Positions 18,361 to 54,090 are shown, counted from the first letter of the stretch. The stretch: 64,000 nt of DNA from Hyposmocoma kahamanoa (GCF_003589595.1 NW_020654422.1:10762475-10826474); one strand, 5' to 3'. Translations and numbers: made by a program. The notes: a model not told the origin generated them from the letters alone.

Positions 18361-21300
18361 CTAGAAAAGCAAAAGATAACTGAATCTCAAAGATTCAAAT
18401 TTCGTAAATTGGACAAAGGTTTTAGGATAAGCCTAGTGACTATTCTGCATACTTTTAGTAGAGAAAAACCGACAACTCTTACTCTACTAAGTGGTCAAAC
18501 TTCATCAAACATATTTGAAAGTTAATTATTGCATTTAACAATATAAGTAACGTGATTTTGCTTAACTGCGTAATAAACTTGAGACAAAAATTTTAATAGA
18601 AGAAAGAATAAAATTATTATACTCACTTTTAAATCTTGTGCGTTAGATTCTTTAGAAGTGAATTCTCTTAGAACATAGTTGGTGTTGAGCATGTGGAACA
18701 TTCTGGTCTCATATGACCTAACTAGCACATTGTCCACTCTAAGGAAGTATCGCAGTAGTACATACCAGTAACACGGCATTACTCTCTGAGAATGAAGCAT
18801 AACATAGTCAATATAATTTCATATGGAAATCTTTGAGTGTAATATCTAATTTAATTGTCACCGAGTTTTTTAACATTTCTACAATGATATTAGGCAGGGT
18901 GGTGTTAATAATTTTTATTTTAGATTTTATACATAACAATTCTAATAACTAATAAAATCAGAATCTGCCTGGTTCAACATTCTGCTCTAATCTATTTACT
19001 TGGCATTTTATTTAATCAACCCAATAATTTGATGATCAGTTTAATTCATAAATATCTTACTTGGTAACAATGGACAAAGCAACTATATGGGGAGGCCCAT
19101 TTTTAGAGCCCGTTTGGTCCAAAAATTTTTTTTAGATAGAGAACATTGTAACGACCCACATAAAATAAACATTAGTTTCGCGAAAATCAACAGTTTAGAA
19201 GCAGTGTTGGGCATTAATCAATTAAATTTCAATCAGAAATTCAATCAGATTAAAAAAGCAATTCAATTTAAATCAATTGCGACATGTCGCAATTGATTTC
19301 AGTGTTAGGGGGTCGGTTGGAGGGCGGTTGAGGGGTCCGTTGGGGGATCGGTTGGGGGGCGGTTGGGTGGTCGGTTAGGGGATCGGTTAGGGGATCGGTT
19401 GGGGGGTCGGTTGGGGTGTCGGTTGGGGGTGCGGTTGGGGTGCCGGTTGGGGGCCTTCTGGGGGACCGGTTAGAGGCTGGCTGGGGGGTCGTTTCGGGGT
19501 TCGGTTGGAGGGTCGGTTGAGGGGCCGGTTGGAGGGCCGGTTGGGGGGCCGGATGGTGGCTCGGTTGGGGGGCCGGTTGGGAGGCCGGCTGGGAGGCGGT
19601 CACGGGTAGGTGGCCCACATTGAAAATGGATTAATTGTTAATTGTAGATTAATTAATTGTTAATTGCGGTTCTCGCAACTAACAATTAATCAATCGTTAA
19701 TTGCTGTTTCGCAATTGACAATTAATTAATTGTCAATCTTTAATTGCCAGAACAATTAAATTTTGCCCAACACTGTTTAGAAGTTATGATGTTTTTATGT
19801 ACTTTTTGAACATTTTCTACTCTAGTCACAAAACCACTCTACTTTGAAAATTATTCCACTAAGTTCGAAGTAGTGTGATCATGCAGCTAGCACGCAATGA
19901 GCCATTATTGTGTTTAGTCTGAGACTGCGCCGTTATTTTAGATATTTAAGACATTTTTTATTTCTTCGCGAACAATTTATTATATTTTCAAAAAAATCCT
20001 GACTTTTAAAAATGTACAATTAGGATTTGCTAATGACCTTAAAAACTGCCTTAAGATGTAGGGATTGTTTACAAATAAAATTGTAGTGTTGCAACTGTTG
20101 TAACATCTTCATAAATTGACATGACGTGCACCGAGTCACTAAAAAACAAAATTGATAATTTGTGTCATAATCGTTATTCAAACAATTTTAGCTTAACTTA
20201 ACTTTTTTTCCAAAGAAAACATGAGTTCAACTCAGATTTACCTTAATTATTATCAATTACAACAAAATAACAATTATTATATTATCAATCTCTTCATAAT
20301 GTACACGAAAAGAAAATGCTCAAGAACAGGTAAAATTTAAGCCCTACTGATACAGAGAACTTTCGTTGTTGTGTGCCAGTGTTATAAATAGATGTTAAAA
20401 ACAACATGTTTCACAGCCTTTTTACAAACAATAACAACAGACTTCCACTGATTAGCCTTCATGTGCTCAAAGTGCATTAGCAGAAAGTTGTTGTTTGTCA
20501 CTTGGGCCTACTACAGCTATCCAACGGTATTGATTGATTTCTTTGCGATTTTACTTCCTACTAGCAAATCATGTCATGTTTTCATTCTGTTTATAACACA
20601 TACACACAACATTGGAAGTTGTCAGTATCAATAGGGCTAAAATTTTAGCTGTTTTTGAACATTTTCTTTTCGTGTACATTATGGCGATTAGAGATTGGCT
20701 TAATAATAATTAAGGTAAATCTCAGTTGAACTCATGTTTCCTTTTGAGAAATTAATTAAAATTGTTCTTCTCAAATTGTCAATTTTGGTACATAGTGACT
20801 CGGTTTTCTTTTATAATATCTAGTGACGGGATGAACAAGTCATGCGCCTGATAGTAAGCTACACGCCTGTCCATAACAGTTGCAGTGCCACTCAGAGCTT
20901 TAAATCGAAAAGATCTGAGGGGCATTGCCACTGCGCCCTGAGACACACCCTTCAAAACAGGAACGCAGTAATGCTGATATTACTGCTTGGCGGCAGAAAT
21001 AGGTAAGGTTCAGATCATGTCAATTTATGAAGATGTTACGAAAGTTGCAGTAAGGATTTAAAATATCGGCGCAATCTAAGAACAAACACAAAAATGGCTC
21101 ATTGCATGCTAGCTATATGGTCACACTACTTCCACACCAAATTCCCATTAATTTAGTGGAACAGTTCTCAAATTAGAGTAGATTTAGTGAGTAAAGTGGA
21201 AGTTTTCAAAAAACTACATAAAAATCATAACTTCTAAACTATTGGTTTTCCCAGAACTAATGTTTATTTAAAATGGCTCTTTATGTCCTCTATCTAAAAA

Positions 21301-24300
21301 AAAAATATTGGATCACTGTAAATGGGCCATTTTGTATAATGTAATGTCTTACCATAAAGTATTATTACCATCAAATTAATAATATTTTAATATCAAAATA
21401 TCACTTACGACTTTAACTGAAAGCTTGGAAACGCCGTGATCATGAAGTTCATCCTCAAACAACGTCAGATCGTGGTAGAACAAAATCTGATCTTTTCGTT
21501 TTAGTATCTCAAAGTTGATCTCTTCATCGGTGTTTTCCACTATAATATTGTCAGATAGCGTTCCTTTGTAGTCAGTTGAAAATGTCCAGTCAAATGGACG
21601 CTTCGGTTTTGAAGCATCAGGTCTAAAGAACAATGGCCTCTTATTTTGGTTTGAAATTTGTTAGAAATCCTATACATTCTGATTATTTTATCTCAATGGA
21701 ATATACACGTATTTTTTAACTGGGACAGTATAGGTAAATCTGAAACCATAGGAGGTACAGGAACACCGTCTTAGGAACCAATAGATCTTTTTTGTGAAAA
21801 CATTTTGAACATTTTTGGTGAAATCTGAAATTGACTATTCTTGACTAATTATTTTAATGCTGACCGACGCAGTTTCTTGTAAGGATCATTTCAATACACC
21901 AGAAGAAAAAAAACGGGACAGCAGAAGTTAGTCAAATTTAATAAAATGTTTTTTTCATACATAATAGGAGAATGCAATGCACAAAATCATGGTTGAAGTT
22001 CATATGGTCAAGTCACTTAAGAAAAATACCATAATTTAATTTCATGTCGAGAGGTAAGTAGGTACTAAAGTAAACTGAAATATGGAATGTTTTTATGGCA
22101 CTCTAAATTCCAAATTCTTTGAAATAAATTTGAAAATTATAAAACTTCAAACCAATGTTGCTCAACTGTGACTCTGAGGGCGCGTTCCCATTATGTCGTA
22201 ATGTTTTATTTAATGTTGGACGACTGTCGCGTCTAGCCTGTTCCCGTAACACGACTCTGTCGCGACTATGTCGTGGGCGTTTATTTTATCGTTGAACTAC
22301 TGTCGTGTCTAGCTGATCCCACTAGATGATGACGACAATTTGTCGGTTGACGGCAGCCGCCGTGTCGTTTGCACGACAGAATCGTTTGAAGCTGCGAATA
22401 TCTGTCGTCACATTTTTATCGTGACGTTTTATTTATCGTCAGACGACTGTCGTTCTAGCTCTTCTCATTGTCACGACAGTCTGTCGATGTAACGTTGAAA
22501 AAGTCGTGAACGACAGTTAATCGTGTTTTACTATAATATATGTGAATAACTTCATTTAAATATGCAAGACACGACACTTTAAACTGCATGACTATCTGTC
22601 GTCACGACATGATGGGAATGCGCCCTCATATGTTATAATCAGTTTATAGTAAGCCTATGAAATGGCCACCAGGTTCACCCAATACGATCCCATATGCTTC
22701 TTCCATATGGGGGTAACCTTAAGGGTCGAGTTCATGAATCCTAGTACAACAATCATGCGGGAGTTAAAAGATACTGTTCATTATCATTTAAACAACATTC
22801 ACCACATGACTTTGTCATGCAAAGACAAAGATCCATATTAAACAGTTGTTAAACAAAATTACGAGTAAACAGCATTAATTCAATGAATATAACAAAATGT
22901 ATGAAAAAAATAGTTTATTAAATTCCCAAGACCAAATTATTATTCCAATACAATGAAACGATCTTTATAATAAACTGCGTCAATCGGCATAAAAGAAAGA
23001 AAATATTACATTTTTATGGACAACTTTTGATAAAAAAATTCACTATGCGAAAATAGTTTTCACAAAAATACACCTAACGGTTCGTAATTCCTTGGATCTC
23101 CTTAGTTTTGTCTGTCACCATAGGAGATACAAGGAAAATAACACTGTACACTGAGGCAATCAACAGTTGGTTAATAAGTATACAAAAATGCATAGAATAT
23201 ATCCGTGGCTTGATACAAGAAGTGCCTAAGTTCATATTATTTTTGCATTTTTTGTACCAAACCACAGACATTATAATGTAGACAGCATAGTAGGTTCTAA
23301 AATTAGGCAAGAGATTACTTATGAAAAGATCAATGCCACTACTATCATGCAAGACGAGGATCCTTAAAATCTTATAGAGAATTTTATGTTTTACACTTTG
23401 GTAAAATAATGAGGGTAATGATTTTCAACAAATTTAGAGAAAATGTAGCTTACCTGGCCTCTAACCAAGCTTCAGAACATGAAACTTCAATGGCATCCGC
23501 TGTAGAAGCCACATGCTTCAGAGCATCCAGAGGGTCAAAGTGTATCTTAGCACCACTTGTATGGGTAAGAGTTAAAATGTTCTTTGGGAACACCATATCC
23601 GGAAAGTGTGGTATGCTGAGTTGTTTGCAATATCTGACAAATAATAGAATTGTGAATTACTTCTCTCAGAATAAGAGGCTGACTAAGGCCCTGTTTCATT
23701 ACTAAGAGAACTATTAAGTAATTTTAAATTAATACTTATACAGTGTTATATGACTGAAAACATCATCATAACAGTTTTATTATGTTTTAAAATTGTATAA
23801 TGACCTAAACACAAAAATGTAAAGGTAAAAATTGTAAATAAAAATTAAAAATAAACATTTTTTTTATAATATCAAGTGACACGACAAACAAGTTGTGTGC
23901 CTCATGGTAAGTTACATGCCTGTCCATAACAATTGCAGTGCCACACAGAGCTTTTGATTGCAAAGATCAGAGGGGCACTGCCACTGCACCCGACACCCTG
24001 AGACATAAGTTGATAAGTCTCATGTGACGACAATTTCACCAAGCACCCTTGACCTTCAAATCCAGAACACAGTAATGCGTCAGAAATAGGTAAGGTGGCA
24101 GTACTTCCCTGGATGACCCCTTACACAAGCTCTACTGCTACTAAAAACACCAAATATTCACGAAGTGTTACTTGATAACTTTTAGACATTACTCACATAC
24201 AAAACTGACAAAATTGATCATCGTTTCGCTCACAGACCACCTTCGTAGAACACACACTCGGTAGTATACAACTCACATCGTACGAAATATGCCAAGGTCC

Positions 24301-24453
24301 GTACTCAATCGACTGAGAGTTCGTTGTGAATCGACCGGAATCCACCCTGCTTTCCTGTAAAAGCTTAGCTTGGTAAGGAGGAACTCCAATAACAGTTTAG
24401 CATGAAAATAAGATTGAGTACTGTTGTACCTCATGTGGGAACATGGATTTCAT
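18256..24453 (-). CDS. Tiprl: TIP41-like protein (TIPRL), complete, 6 coding exons, 284 aa
   Basis: TIPRL/TIP41 binds PP2A-family catalytic subunits (PP2Ac, PP4c, PP6c) and links them to TOR signalling in the cytoplasm; this is known for the family. Coding exons on -: 24430-24453, 24197-24354, 23454-23633, 21409-21637, 18627-18785 and 18256-18360. All introns are GT-AG and phases agree (0, 2, 2, 0, 0). Hallmarks are 'IEYGPWHISY', 'QLSIPHFPDMVF', 'PFDWTFSTDYKGTL', 'LFEDELHDHGVSKLSVK', 'LLRYFLRVDNVLVRS', 'YVLREFTSKES' and C-terminal 'FLPVKEKV'. Length fits the family (human about 272 aa). The start is the first ATG of the frame, giving MKSMFPHE before the 75-bp first intron; a second Met four codons in is an alternative. 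The exon-4 acceptor (ataagag) has a weak pyrimidine tract. The gene is divergent from Drp1, and introns 3 and 4 carry many repeats. Confidence 0.93.
18627..18785 (-). CDS. Tiprl: TIPRL coding exon 5
   Basis: 53 codons from 'RVMPCYWYVLLRYFLRVD' to 'SKESNAQDLK', with acceptor ttctcag and donor gtgagt, phase 0 at both ends. About 2.6 kb of repeat-filled intron separates it from exon 4. Confidence 0.93.
19202..19775. mobile_element. 574-bp non-autonomous hAT-type element with 8-bp target duplication
   Basis: Ends cagtgttgggca and tgcccaacactg are perfect 12-bp inverted repeats. It is flanked by tttagaag at 19194-19201 and 19776-19783, an 8-bp target duplication as made by hAT transposases. The interior has no transposase. 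It holds palindromic aattaattgttaattg-type blocks at both sides and a G-rich minisatellite in the middle. Confidence 0.9.
19300..19612 (+). repeat. G-rich minisatellite (ggttgggg units)
   Basis: About 30 imperfect 8-10-bp units of the type ggttgggg[gn] on +, nearly all with runs of three to six G. Such spacing is compatible with G-quadruplex formation. The long Pro/Gln/Ala open frame on - here is only a translation of the repeat. Confidence 0.9.
20127..20805. repeat. large foldback element inside the MITE pair
   Basis: Arms of roughly 270-300 bp. The left starts accgagtcacta and the right ends tagtgactcggt. Both arms share 'catgagttcaactcagattt' and 'ataatgtacacgaaaagaaa' in inverse orientation. 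By eye the arms are about 80-85% alike. Confidence 0.75.
20817..21003 (-). repeat. SINE 3' fragment (family of 58721-59090)
   Basis: Inverse copy: 'gacgggatgaacaagtcatg', 'cctgtccataacagttgcag' and 'agatctgaggggcattgcc' match the 3' half of the full SINE. Confidence 0.7.
21012..21330 (+). repeat. MITE copy (family of 2705-3147)
   Basis: Ends at ctgtaaatgggcca. Shares its interior with 19087-20126 in inverse orientation and with 2705-3147 in direct orientation. Lies just downstream (-) of TIPRL exon 4. Confidence 0.6.
21409..21637 (-). CDS. Tiprl: TIPRL coding exon 4
   Basis: Encodes the family signature 'FDWTFSTDYKGTL' and 'LFEDELHDHGVSKLSVKV'. Donor gtaagt, phase 0. The start at 21637 is set by the need for one base after a phase-2 junction. 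Confidence 0.93.
22166..22617. repeat. MITE with gagggcgc ends and tgtcg-rich interior
   Basis: The left end gagggcgcgttcccattatg and the right end are inverse copies over about 24 bp with two mismatches. The interior has repeated 'cgactgtcg' and 'cgacagt' motifs on both strands. It lies in TIPRL intron 3. The target duplication could not be fixed. Confidence 0.75.
23454..23633 (-). CDS. Tiprl: TIPRL coding exon 3
   Basis: Encodes 'CKQLSIPHFPDMVFPKNIL' and 'FDPLDALKHV' through 'EAWLEA'. Aligns by eye with human 'LPEMMFGDNVL...TDALRCV...EEWQES'. Ends in phase 2 at gtaagc. Confidence 0.93.
23867..24092 (-). repeat. SINE 3' fragment in TIPRL intron 2
   Basis: Inverse copy of the 58721-59090 family: 'cctgtccataacaattgcag' and 'cagaggggcactgccactgc', with the 'acagtaatgcgtcagaaata' block near its end. 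Confidence 0.65.
24197..24354 (-). CDS. Tiprl: TIPRL coding exon 2
   Basis: Acceptor ttttacag, donor gtgagt, phase 2. Encodes 'TNSQSIEYGPWHISYD' and a Cys-rich stretch ending 'DDQFCQFC', as in insect TIP41 proteins. Confidence 0.88.
24430..24453 (-). CDS. Tiprl: TIPRL coding exon 1
   Basis: Eight codons (MKSMFPHE) ending at a gtacaa donor, phase 0. The short size makes this the least certain TIPRL exon, but it joins in frame to exon 2 across a 75-bp intron. Confidence 0.7.
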
Positions 24454-25390
24454 TATCTTTTCGTCACCTAAAAGAATTACTTCAATTTAATTACATGTAA
24501 TTCGCCAAGTATTTCATTGAAGATAACTTAAACAACGCGTATAAAACCAAGCAAGACTTTTTTGGCACAAAACTTCACTTCATTTTGACACTAGCTTTCA
24601 GTGTTGCCTAATCCGAATTTTAAAAATCCGTAGGGTGACACTGATAAATTCGTAGATTTACAGATTTTTCTGTAGCTATCTTACTATTTGCTTAGTTCCT
24701 ATTTGGTTAGGAAATGACGACGAAAATCCGAAGATCTGCCACATTGACTTACAAATAAATGGACGACGGGTCTAATACAAAAACCACGAAAAAAATGTCC
24801 CAAGTCAACCTATTCGAAATTTAAATTGTAATGTCATCGCAGTATCGCGCTGTCAGTAGAACAAATGAAGACTAAAGCGGAGATAGCGCTCTGTATACGA
24901 TTTTAGCGCCTTACAAGTGCGGACAATTTTTAGCGCGGACCCGACGTCCATATAATTGTAAGTCAATGATCTGCCATTAATTTCTACTTTCACACAAAAT
25001 CATGCTGGAATTGCAATTACATTTAAATAGCCACCCCAAATACAAGTTTAATTACACCTAATCTTATTAGGTGTGTTTCGGTCGTTTATTTCAGTTTAGG
25101 CAATAAAAACTTACTTACGAATTAAATACATACGTTTAGTATGTCCATTTATGTATAACTCAAAATGAATAAAAAATTTCTTAGTTTTGTCCGTGTTCGG
25201 TAACGTTTTCTATTGAAAATGAAACATTATATTGTAATTGGATAGTGTACCATGACCATAAAATACCTAGATAAAGGGATGACAACGTTTATGTTATATG
25301 TTTATAATCGATCGACTCTTTTTTAAATAGACTTTAAAAAAGAAAATTGTTTAATTACCGTAGCTAAATATAAAAAATAGTCTATTTTAA
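24454..25390. promoter_or_regulatory. TIPRL upstream region
   Basis: Non-coding DNA before the TIPRL start. A ttttag at 24468-24473 (-) could be the acceptor of a 5' UTR intron. About 24600-24750 holds paired 'aatccg' motifs around 'gtagatttacagattttt', perhaps a MITE relic. No core promoter motif stands out. Confidence 0.3.
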
Positions 25391-25560
25391 TTAAATTTTT
25401 ATTGAATTGATATTCAGTTATATTTTGTGAAATTACTCCACTAGTTTGTTATAATTATTAATACAAAGATCGAACACTCAGAAAAATTCCTTTCCGATCC
25501 GACCAGATCAAAGGAATTTTTCTGAGTGTTCGATCTTTGTATTAATAATTATAACAGTCT
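25391..25560. repeat. foldback made from the tail of the tRNA-headed repeat family
   Basis: Arms 25447-25493 and 25510-25556 are perfect 47-bp inverse copies around a 16-nt loop (gatccgaccagatc inside). The left flank continues the family tail ('ttattgaattgatattcag'). Confidence 0.9.
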
Positions 25561-25854
25561 ATTTTAATATATATATTTACATTGATTTTTTTTTTGTTAA
25601 GAGTTATACTTGCGTTTTTTCGTAGTTTAAGCCCCTTCGACCTTTAGACAGCCTTCTTTTTAGCATTATACATTTACAGAATGATAACAAATACCACGGA
25701 CTATTTTTAAAGGACGATACTGTATAATAGAAATAAAAAATACATGTTCGTTTTTTTTAAATACCTGACAAATAAATAAGTCTGTTGAAATAAATGAGTT
25801 GACGTCTCAAATTTTCCGAGAAATTGTGAATAATATTGACATCCGAGGATTTAT

Positions 25855-26010
25855 AAACACCCTTGTCTCAGGGTGATGGACGCAGTGCCAGTACCCCTCA
25901 GATCTTTGCAATTTAAAGCTCTGAGTGGCACTGCAACTGTTATGGACAGGCGTGTGTAGCTTATCATCAGGCGAACGACTTGTTCGTCCCGTCTCTTGAT
26001 ATTATAAAAA
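25855..26010 (+). repeat. SINE 3' half
   Basis: Contains 'cccctcagatctttgcaatt', 'ctgagtggcactgcaactg', 'ggacaggcgtgtgtagctta' and 'gacttgttcgtcccgtc', in + orientation like 58721-59090. Confidence 0.75.
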
Positions 26011-26039
26011 CAAGTTGGTGGAGTATGAGCGCGAGTTTA

Positions 26040-26085
26040 TTGACTGGGCGCTGGTAAAGAGGTCCCGGATTCGATTTCCGATAGG
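26040..26085 (+). repeat. tRNA-like B-box fragment
   Basis: Contains ggattcgatttcc after 'gggcgctggtaaagaggtcc', resembling the T-arm of a tRNA-derived SINE head. Too short for a tRNA gene. Confidence 0.35.
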
Positions 26086-26365
26086 ATATGCTAATTGCTG
26101 TGGTTATTGCTTGCCCTTCATTTATTTGTAATTTTCGAAGCATTACACGGTCACTTTTTAAAGCATCAAATGCACCAATAGTATTTTATTTCGTCAAATC
26201 TTTGAGCTTTGTTGAAATACAGAGGCTGTTTAACTTCATTTATTTCACAAAAAAACATAGTATACGGTCGGGTGACCTGGGAGACTTAGGTACTGGTCCG
26301 CCGCGGCTTATCCATCGATTTTCGTACTCACTCGTTAAATAACCGTAACGTAAGTTTTTAACTGC

Positions 26366-26772
26366 GGGTGTGATGTGTAAAAATCATTATCGATTCTCAA
26401 GATGTCCATGCAATCAATGACGTATGTTACAAATTAGATATACACTTCCTTTATTTTTTTCCATTCTCTGTTAAACACGCGTATGCCATCACTAGTGAGT
26501 ACGACCGCGACTGACGGTGTTGCCAACTTGTGGGGAATTCCCCAAATTAAGCGAAATTCCAACTTAAATGGGGTGTGATGTGTAAAACTCATCGATTCTC
26601 AAGATGTCCATGCAATCAATGACGTATGCTACAAACTAGATATACACTTCCTTTATTTTTTTCCATGCTCTGTTAAACACGCGTATGCCATCACTAGTGA
26701 GTACGACCGCGACTGACGGTGTTGCCAACTTGTGAGGAATTCCCCAAATTAAGCGAAATTCCAACTTAAATG
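26366..26772. repeat. ~205-bp tandem duplication between TIPRL and Drp1
   Basis: Two direct copies, 26366-26570 and 26571-26772, each starting gggtgtgatgtgtaaaa and ending with 'ccaacttaaatg'. Only a handful of differences separate them. Confidence 0.92.
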
Positions 26773-26937
26773 GGGATTTAGTAACGATTAGCGTTATGTG
26801 GGGGTAAATGCGGCGTTTCTAAGATTTTATAATTTTTTTAATCTTTCGATTGCTGTTGCATGCTAGTTTGATGATTACTGATAAAAATGCTATTTGTTTA
26901 TTTTATTTATTTATAAATGATATGGATATTTTTTTCA

Positions 26938-27018
26938 ACATCGCACTGCAACTGTTATGGATAGGCGTGTCGCTTACCACCAGGCGCACGACTTGTTCGT
27001 CCCGTCATTTGGTATTAT
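26938..27018 (+). repeat. SINE 3' fragment
   Basis: 'gcaactgttatggataggcg', 'ccaccaggcgcacgacttg' and 'ttcgtcccgtcatttg' match the last ~80 bp of the SINE family. Confidence 0.7.
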
Positions 27019-27034
27019 ATAAAAAAGTGTTTAA

Positions 27035-27345
27035 TAGACATGAAATGAATAGTGATTTGGCTAGATACCGGGTATCCGTCGAGCACCTAGGCCGGATAGC
27101 AGGACACTGTCGCAAACATGTAGCGAACGGCTTACAGCGAGCATCACAATGATTGATTGATAAATGAGTTCTTTCAGTTATAAGTAATAAACAGATTGTC
27201 AATGATCCTTTAGTTGCTGTATATTCTATTACTATTATTTTTAATCAATAAATCAATTTATTTAGCGTACTGATTATGAATTTTTCGCAGGCTTAAATAT
27301 CCGGTGTCCGGCTAGATGTTATTCTACTATTCGGTATCCAGTCGG
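27035..27345. repeat. diverged relative of the hAT-type element at 55543-56469
   Basis: Shares 'gaatagtgatttggc', 'aaacatgt', 'gattgattgat' and 'aagtaataaacagattgt' with that element, and ends with paired 'ggtatcc' motifs. It is shorter and lacks clean ends. Confidence 0.55.
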
Positions 27346-27349
27346 ATAG

Positions 27350-27375
27350 TAAATATATATATATATATATATATA
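27350..27375. repeat. TA microsatellite
   Basis: About 13 ta dinucleotides, 325 bp upstream of the Drp1 start codon. Confidence 0.9.
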
Positions 27376-27685
27376 TCCTAGGGAAGAATATAACAAATAC
27401 TGAGGATGAATAAATACTATTAAATGTGGGGAATTTGTGAGGAATATGAATTTTGCTCTCCCTAAATTTAAGGATTCTAACCTTGATTTTTGGGGATTTT
27501 GAATAATTCGCATTGGCAACGCTGTGGGCCGATGAAGTCGATGAACAAAATACAAATCAATATGGCCGACTTTTACCGGTTGGTTTGTCTATTTTGATAA
27601 TTTGAAGAAAATTTCACGAAAATTATCTTATCATAAACTTTATACTGTTGTGAGGCCTTTGGATACTGTTTTCTGTGTTCGTTAG

Positions 27686-52180
<24,495 letters not shown>

Positions 52181-53470
52181 TGGTCTTCGGACGGGGACTC
52201 TAGTCTGTGAATTAGTGAATTCAAACCCACTCTGTACATACTCCCTTAGTGTAGGTAAATTATTAGGCATTTGACTTATTTTGAAACGCTCTTGCATTTG
52301 CTTTTATAATTATTGTATTTTCTGCTCTCTAAGTATTCTTTTTTTTTTTCATGACAATCTGATTGGGTCAGATTATTGTCTAAATTTTATTGTGAAAGTA
52401 ATGTACCAAAAAATCTGAGTCAAAGCAGAAAATTTAGAAGCAAATGCATTATGGCAGTAGGTATATTTACACTTATTGAAAATGCACAGCACAGTGATGA
52501 AATTTGCTCCAATAAGGCTTTTTGGAACAATTTGTTATTAGTATTATTGCATACTACAGAAGGCATTCGAAAGAAACTGTTTATTTTTAAAAATACCCCT
52601 GTGAACACGTATAATTTGTGCTAATAATGTTTGACCAACTTGCACAATTGTGAAAGTTATTTGTTAATATCAGTTACCATTGCATAAGTAGTGAAGTATT
52701 TAAGCGTACGCATGTAAGTTTTCTCAAATGTACTCATGGTAGGTGTAACTCAGTGATATTACTTGTAACTTGCGTTATTAACGTATTTTCTATTAATCGA
52801 ATGTGTCTAATCGTCTGTCATGAACTTTTCAAGTTTTTTGAATCATTACAAAATTGTATTAAGGTCTAGAAGTAATAAAATTTGTTTTCACGTTTTGTTT
52901 TAAACAGGGTTGGTTATTTAATAAAATAGTTGTGATTGTAACTGTTTAAATGCTACAAGACATTAGGGCTAGATACTGCTTCTGCATTGTTTTTAAATTA
53001 CACATAAGCTTTTTGTTCTTGTAACCTAAGTTCCTTGTTCATTATTAGATAGTAATTCAGCACGCTGTGTTATTTTTTCAATTACGTTTAGTCATGTTGT
53101 GTCATGTCGGAACGATCGGTGATTTATTTATTTTAACATCGGTAGTGCGTATTCCAATGTTACACAATGTATTTTTATAGTTCGAGGTGTGATTTGCTTA
53201 TATATCGAACGAAACCAATTTAATGTTACAGGAGGTAAGATTGTATTTAAAAGTCTGTTATAAATAGATCGTCAAATTCAAATTATGTTTTTCATTTAGC
53301 TACTTGCACCGATATCTCCGAAATTATCATTTCGTTAATTCGAAAATTATTTTTATTTGTTGACTTGAAAATAAGTGCACCTTAGCCCTGTCACTGTAAT
53401 CGAGTTACATGTCGAGTTATTAAAATTAGTGTACTTGTCAGGTGAAACGTGATTTTAGTTGATTGTAATC
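52181..53470 (+). other. Drp1 3' UTR and downstream DNA
   Basis: The 3' UTR length is not visible. aataaa-type hexamers such as at about 52874 are candidate poly(A) signals. No further gene. Confidence 0.4.
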
Positions 53471-53474
53471 GCTA

Positions 53475-53760
53475 AAGCGGAGAAATGGTCGGACCTCCAT
53501 TTTAAAGTTACTGCCATGTTGTGTGTATGTTCACGTTGGGATAAACCTGTTCCGGTAGCACCAATTGTCAATCTCAAGAACCCCAGCACCTAGATGACAT
53601 TTGATTGCACTGATATATAATCGGTCTTAGTAGCAAAAACCTAGTCATAGTCGATACGCCATTTTGAAGTTACTAGATTGTTTACTGCATACTGTGATAC
53701 TGCATATGACTTTATTCCGGTGGCACATTTTACAATCTCTGTACTTACAGCATCTGTCTT
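53475..53760. repeat. diverged tandem repeat
   Basis: Two units share 'ccattttaaagttact' or 'ccattttgaagttact' and 'ttccggtagcac' or 'ttccggtggcac' followed by 'caatct', about 125 bp apart. Confidence 0.55.
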
Positions 53761-53879
53761 GGGTCTGCACCCCGAAAAAGTTGTTTCATTGGCGTGTAGT
53801 GAATCAAATTATATATTCACCAACACTGTAATCTTGAATTTCACATATTTTGAGTTACAACACTATTGTGATAACAGCG

Positions 53880-54090
53880 CGATATATCTGATGCTGTTGT
53901 GTTTTCTCCAGCGTTTTCCGATAATTCGGAAGTATTCGCCGGTTCATCATCATTACCGTCGCAATCGAGAGGACATCTGAGATCCATGTCGCGTTCACGT
54001 AGAGGTGTTTGTAGTCGAGTTAGAGGTACTTCAAACACCCTTCCGGCCTTTACTCCGATCATAGGTCCTCAGTTGCCAGAATGCTAATGA
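53880..54090 (+). pseudogene. possible DNA-transposase N-terminal relic (piggyBac-like)
   Basis: One frame is open from about 53905 ('PAFSDNSEVFAGSSSLPS', then 'RSRRGVCSRVRGTSNTLP') to a stop at 54087. Broken text ('DNWSKHKFEPEFSACNPP') follows. The acidic, then Arg/Ser-rich, then W...F order is reminiscent of piggyBac N-termini. Weak assignment. Confidence 0.25.

Larger units (their letters stand above)
19087..20126 (-). repeat. MITE copy split by a hAT insertion
   Basis: Inverse orientation relative to the copy at 21012-21330, sharing 'aaataaacattagtt', 'caatgagcca' and 'atcttcataaattgacatga'. Removing the insert at 19202-19775 and one target copy restores the alignment. With 21012-21330 it forms the outer arms of a large foldback in TIPRL intron 4. 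Confidence 0.65.

Noticed and set aside
18289..18525. 78-aa open frame on +
   Set aside because: Overlaps TIPRL exon 6 on the opposite strand; no independent support.
19300..19612. Short regular repeats resembling a CRISPR array
   Set aside because: Units of 8-10 bp without spacers, in a eukaryotic intron; it is a minisatellite.
19268..19618. Pro/Gln-rich 116-aa open frame on -
   Set aside because: It is only the translation of the G-rich minisatellite; no start context and no non-repeat sequence.
23409..23705. 98-aa open frame on +
   Set aside because: Antisense of TIPRL exon 3, whose - strand protein is clearly conserved.
27319..27555. 78-aa frame on - across the TA microsatellite
   Set aside because: Contains an Ile/Tyr run from the microsatellite and no domain.
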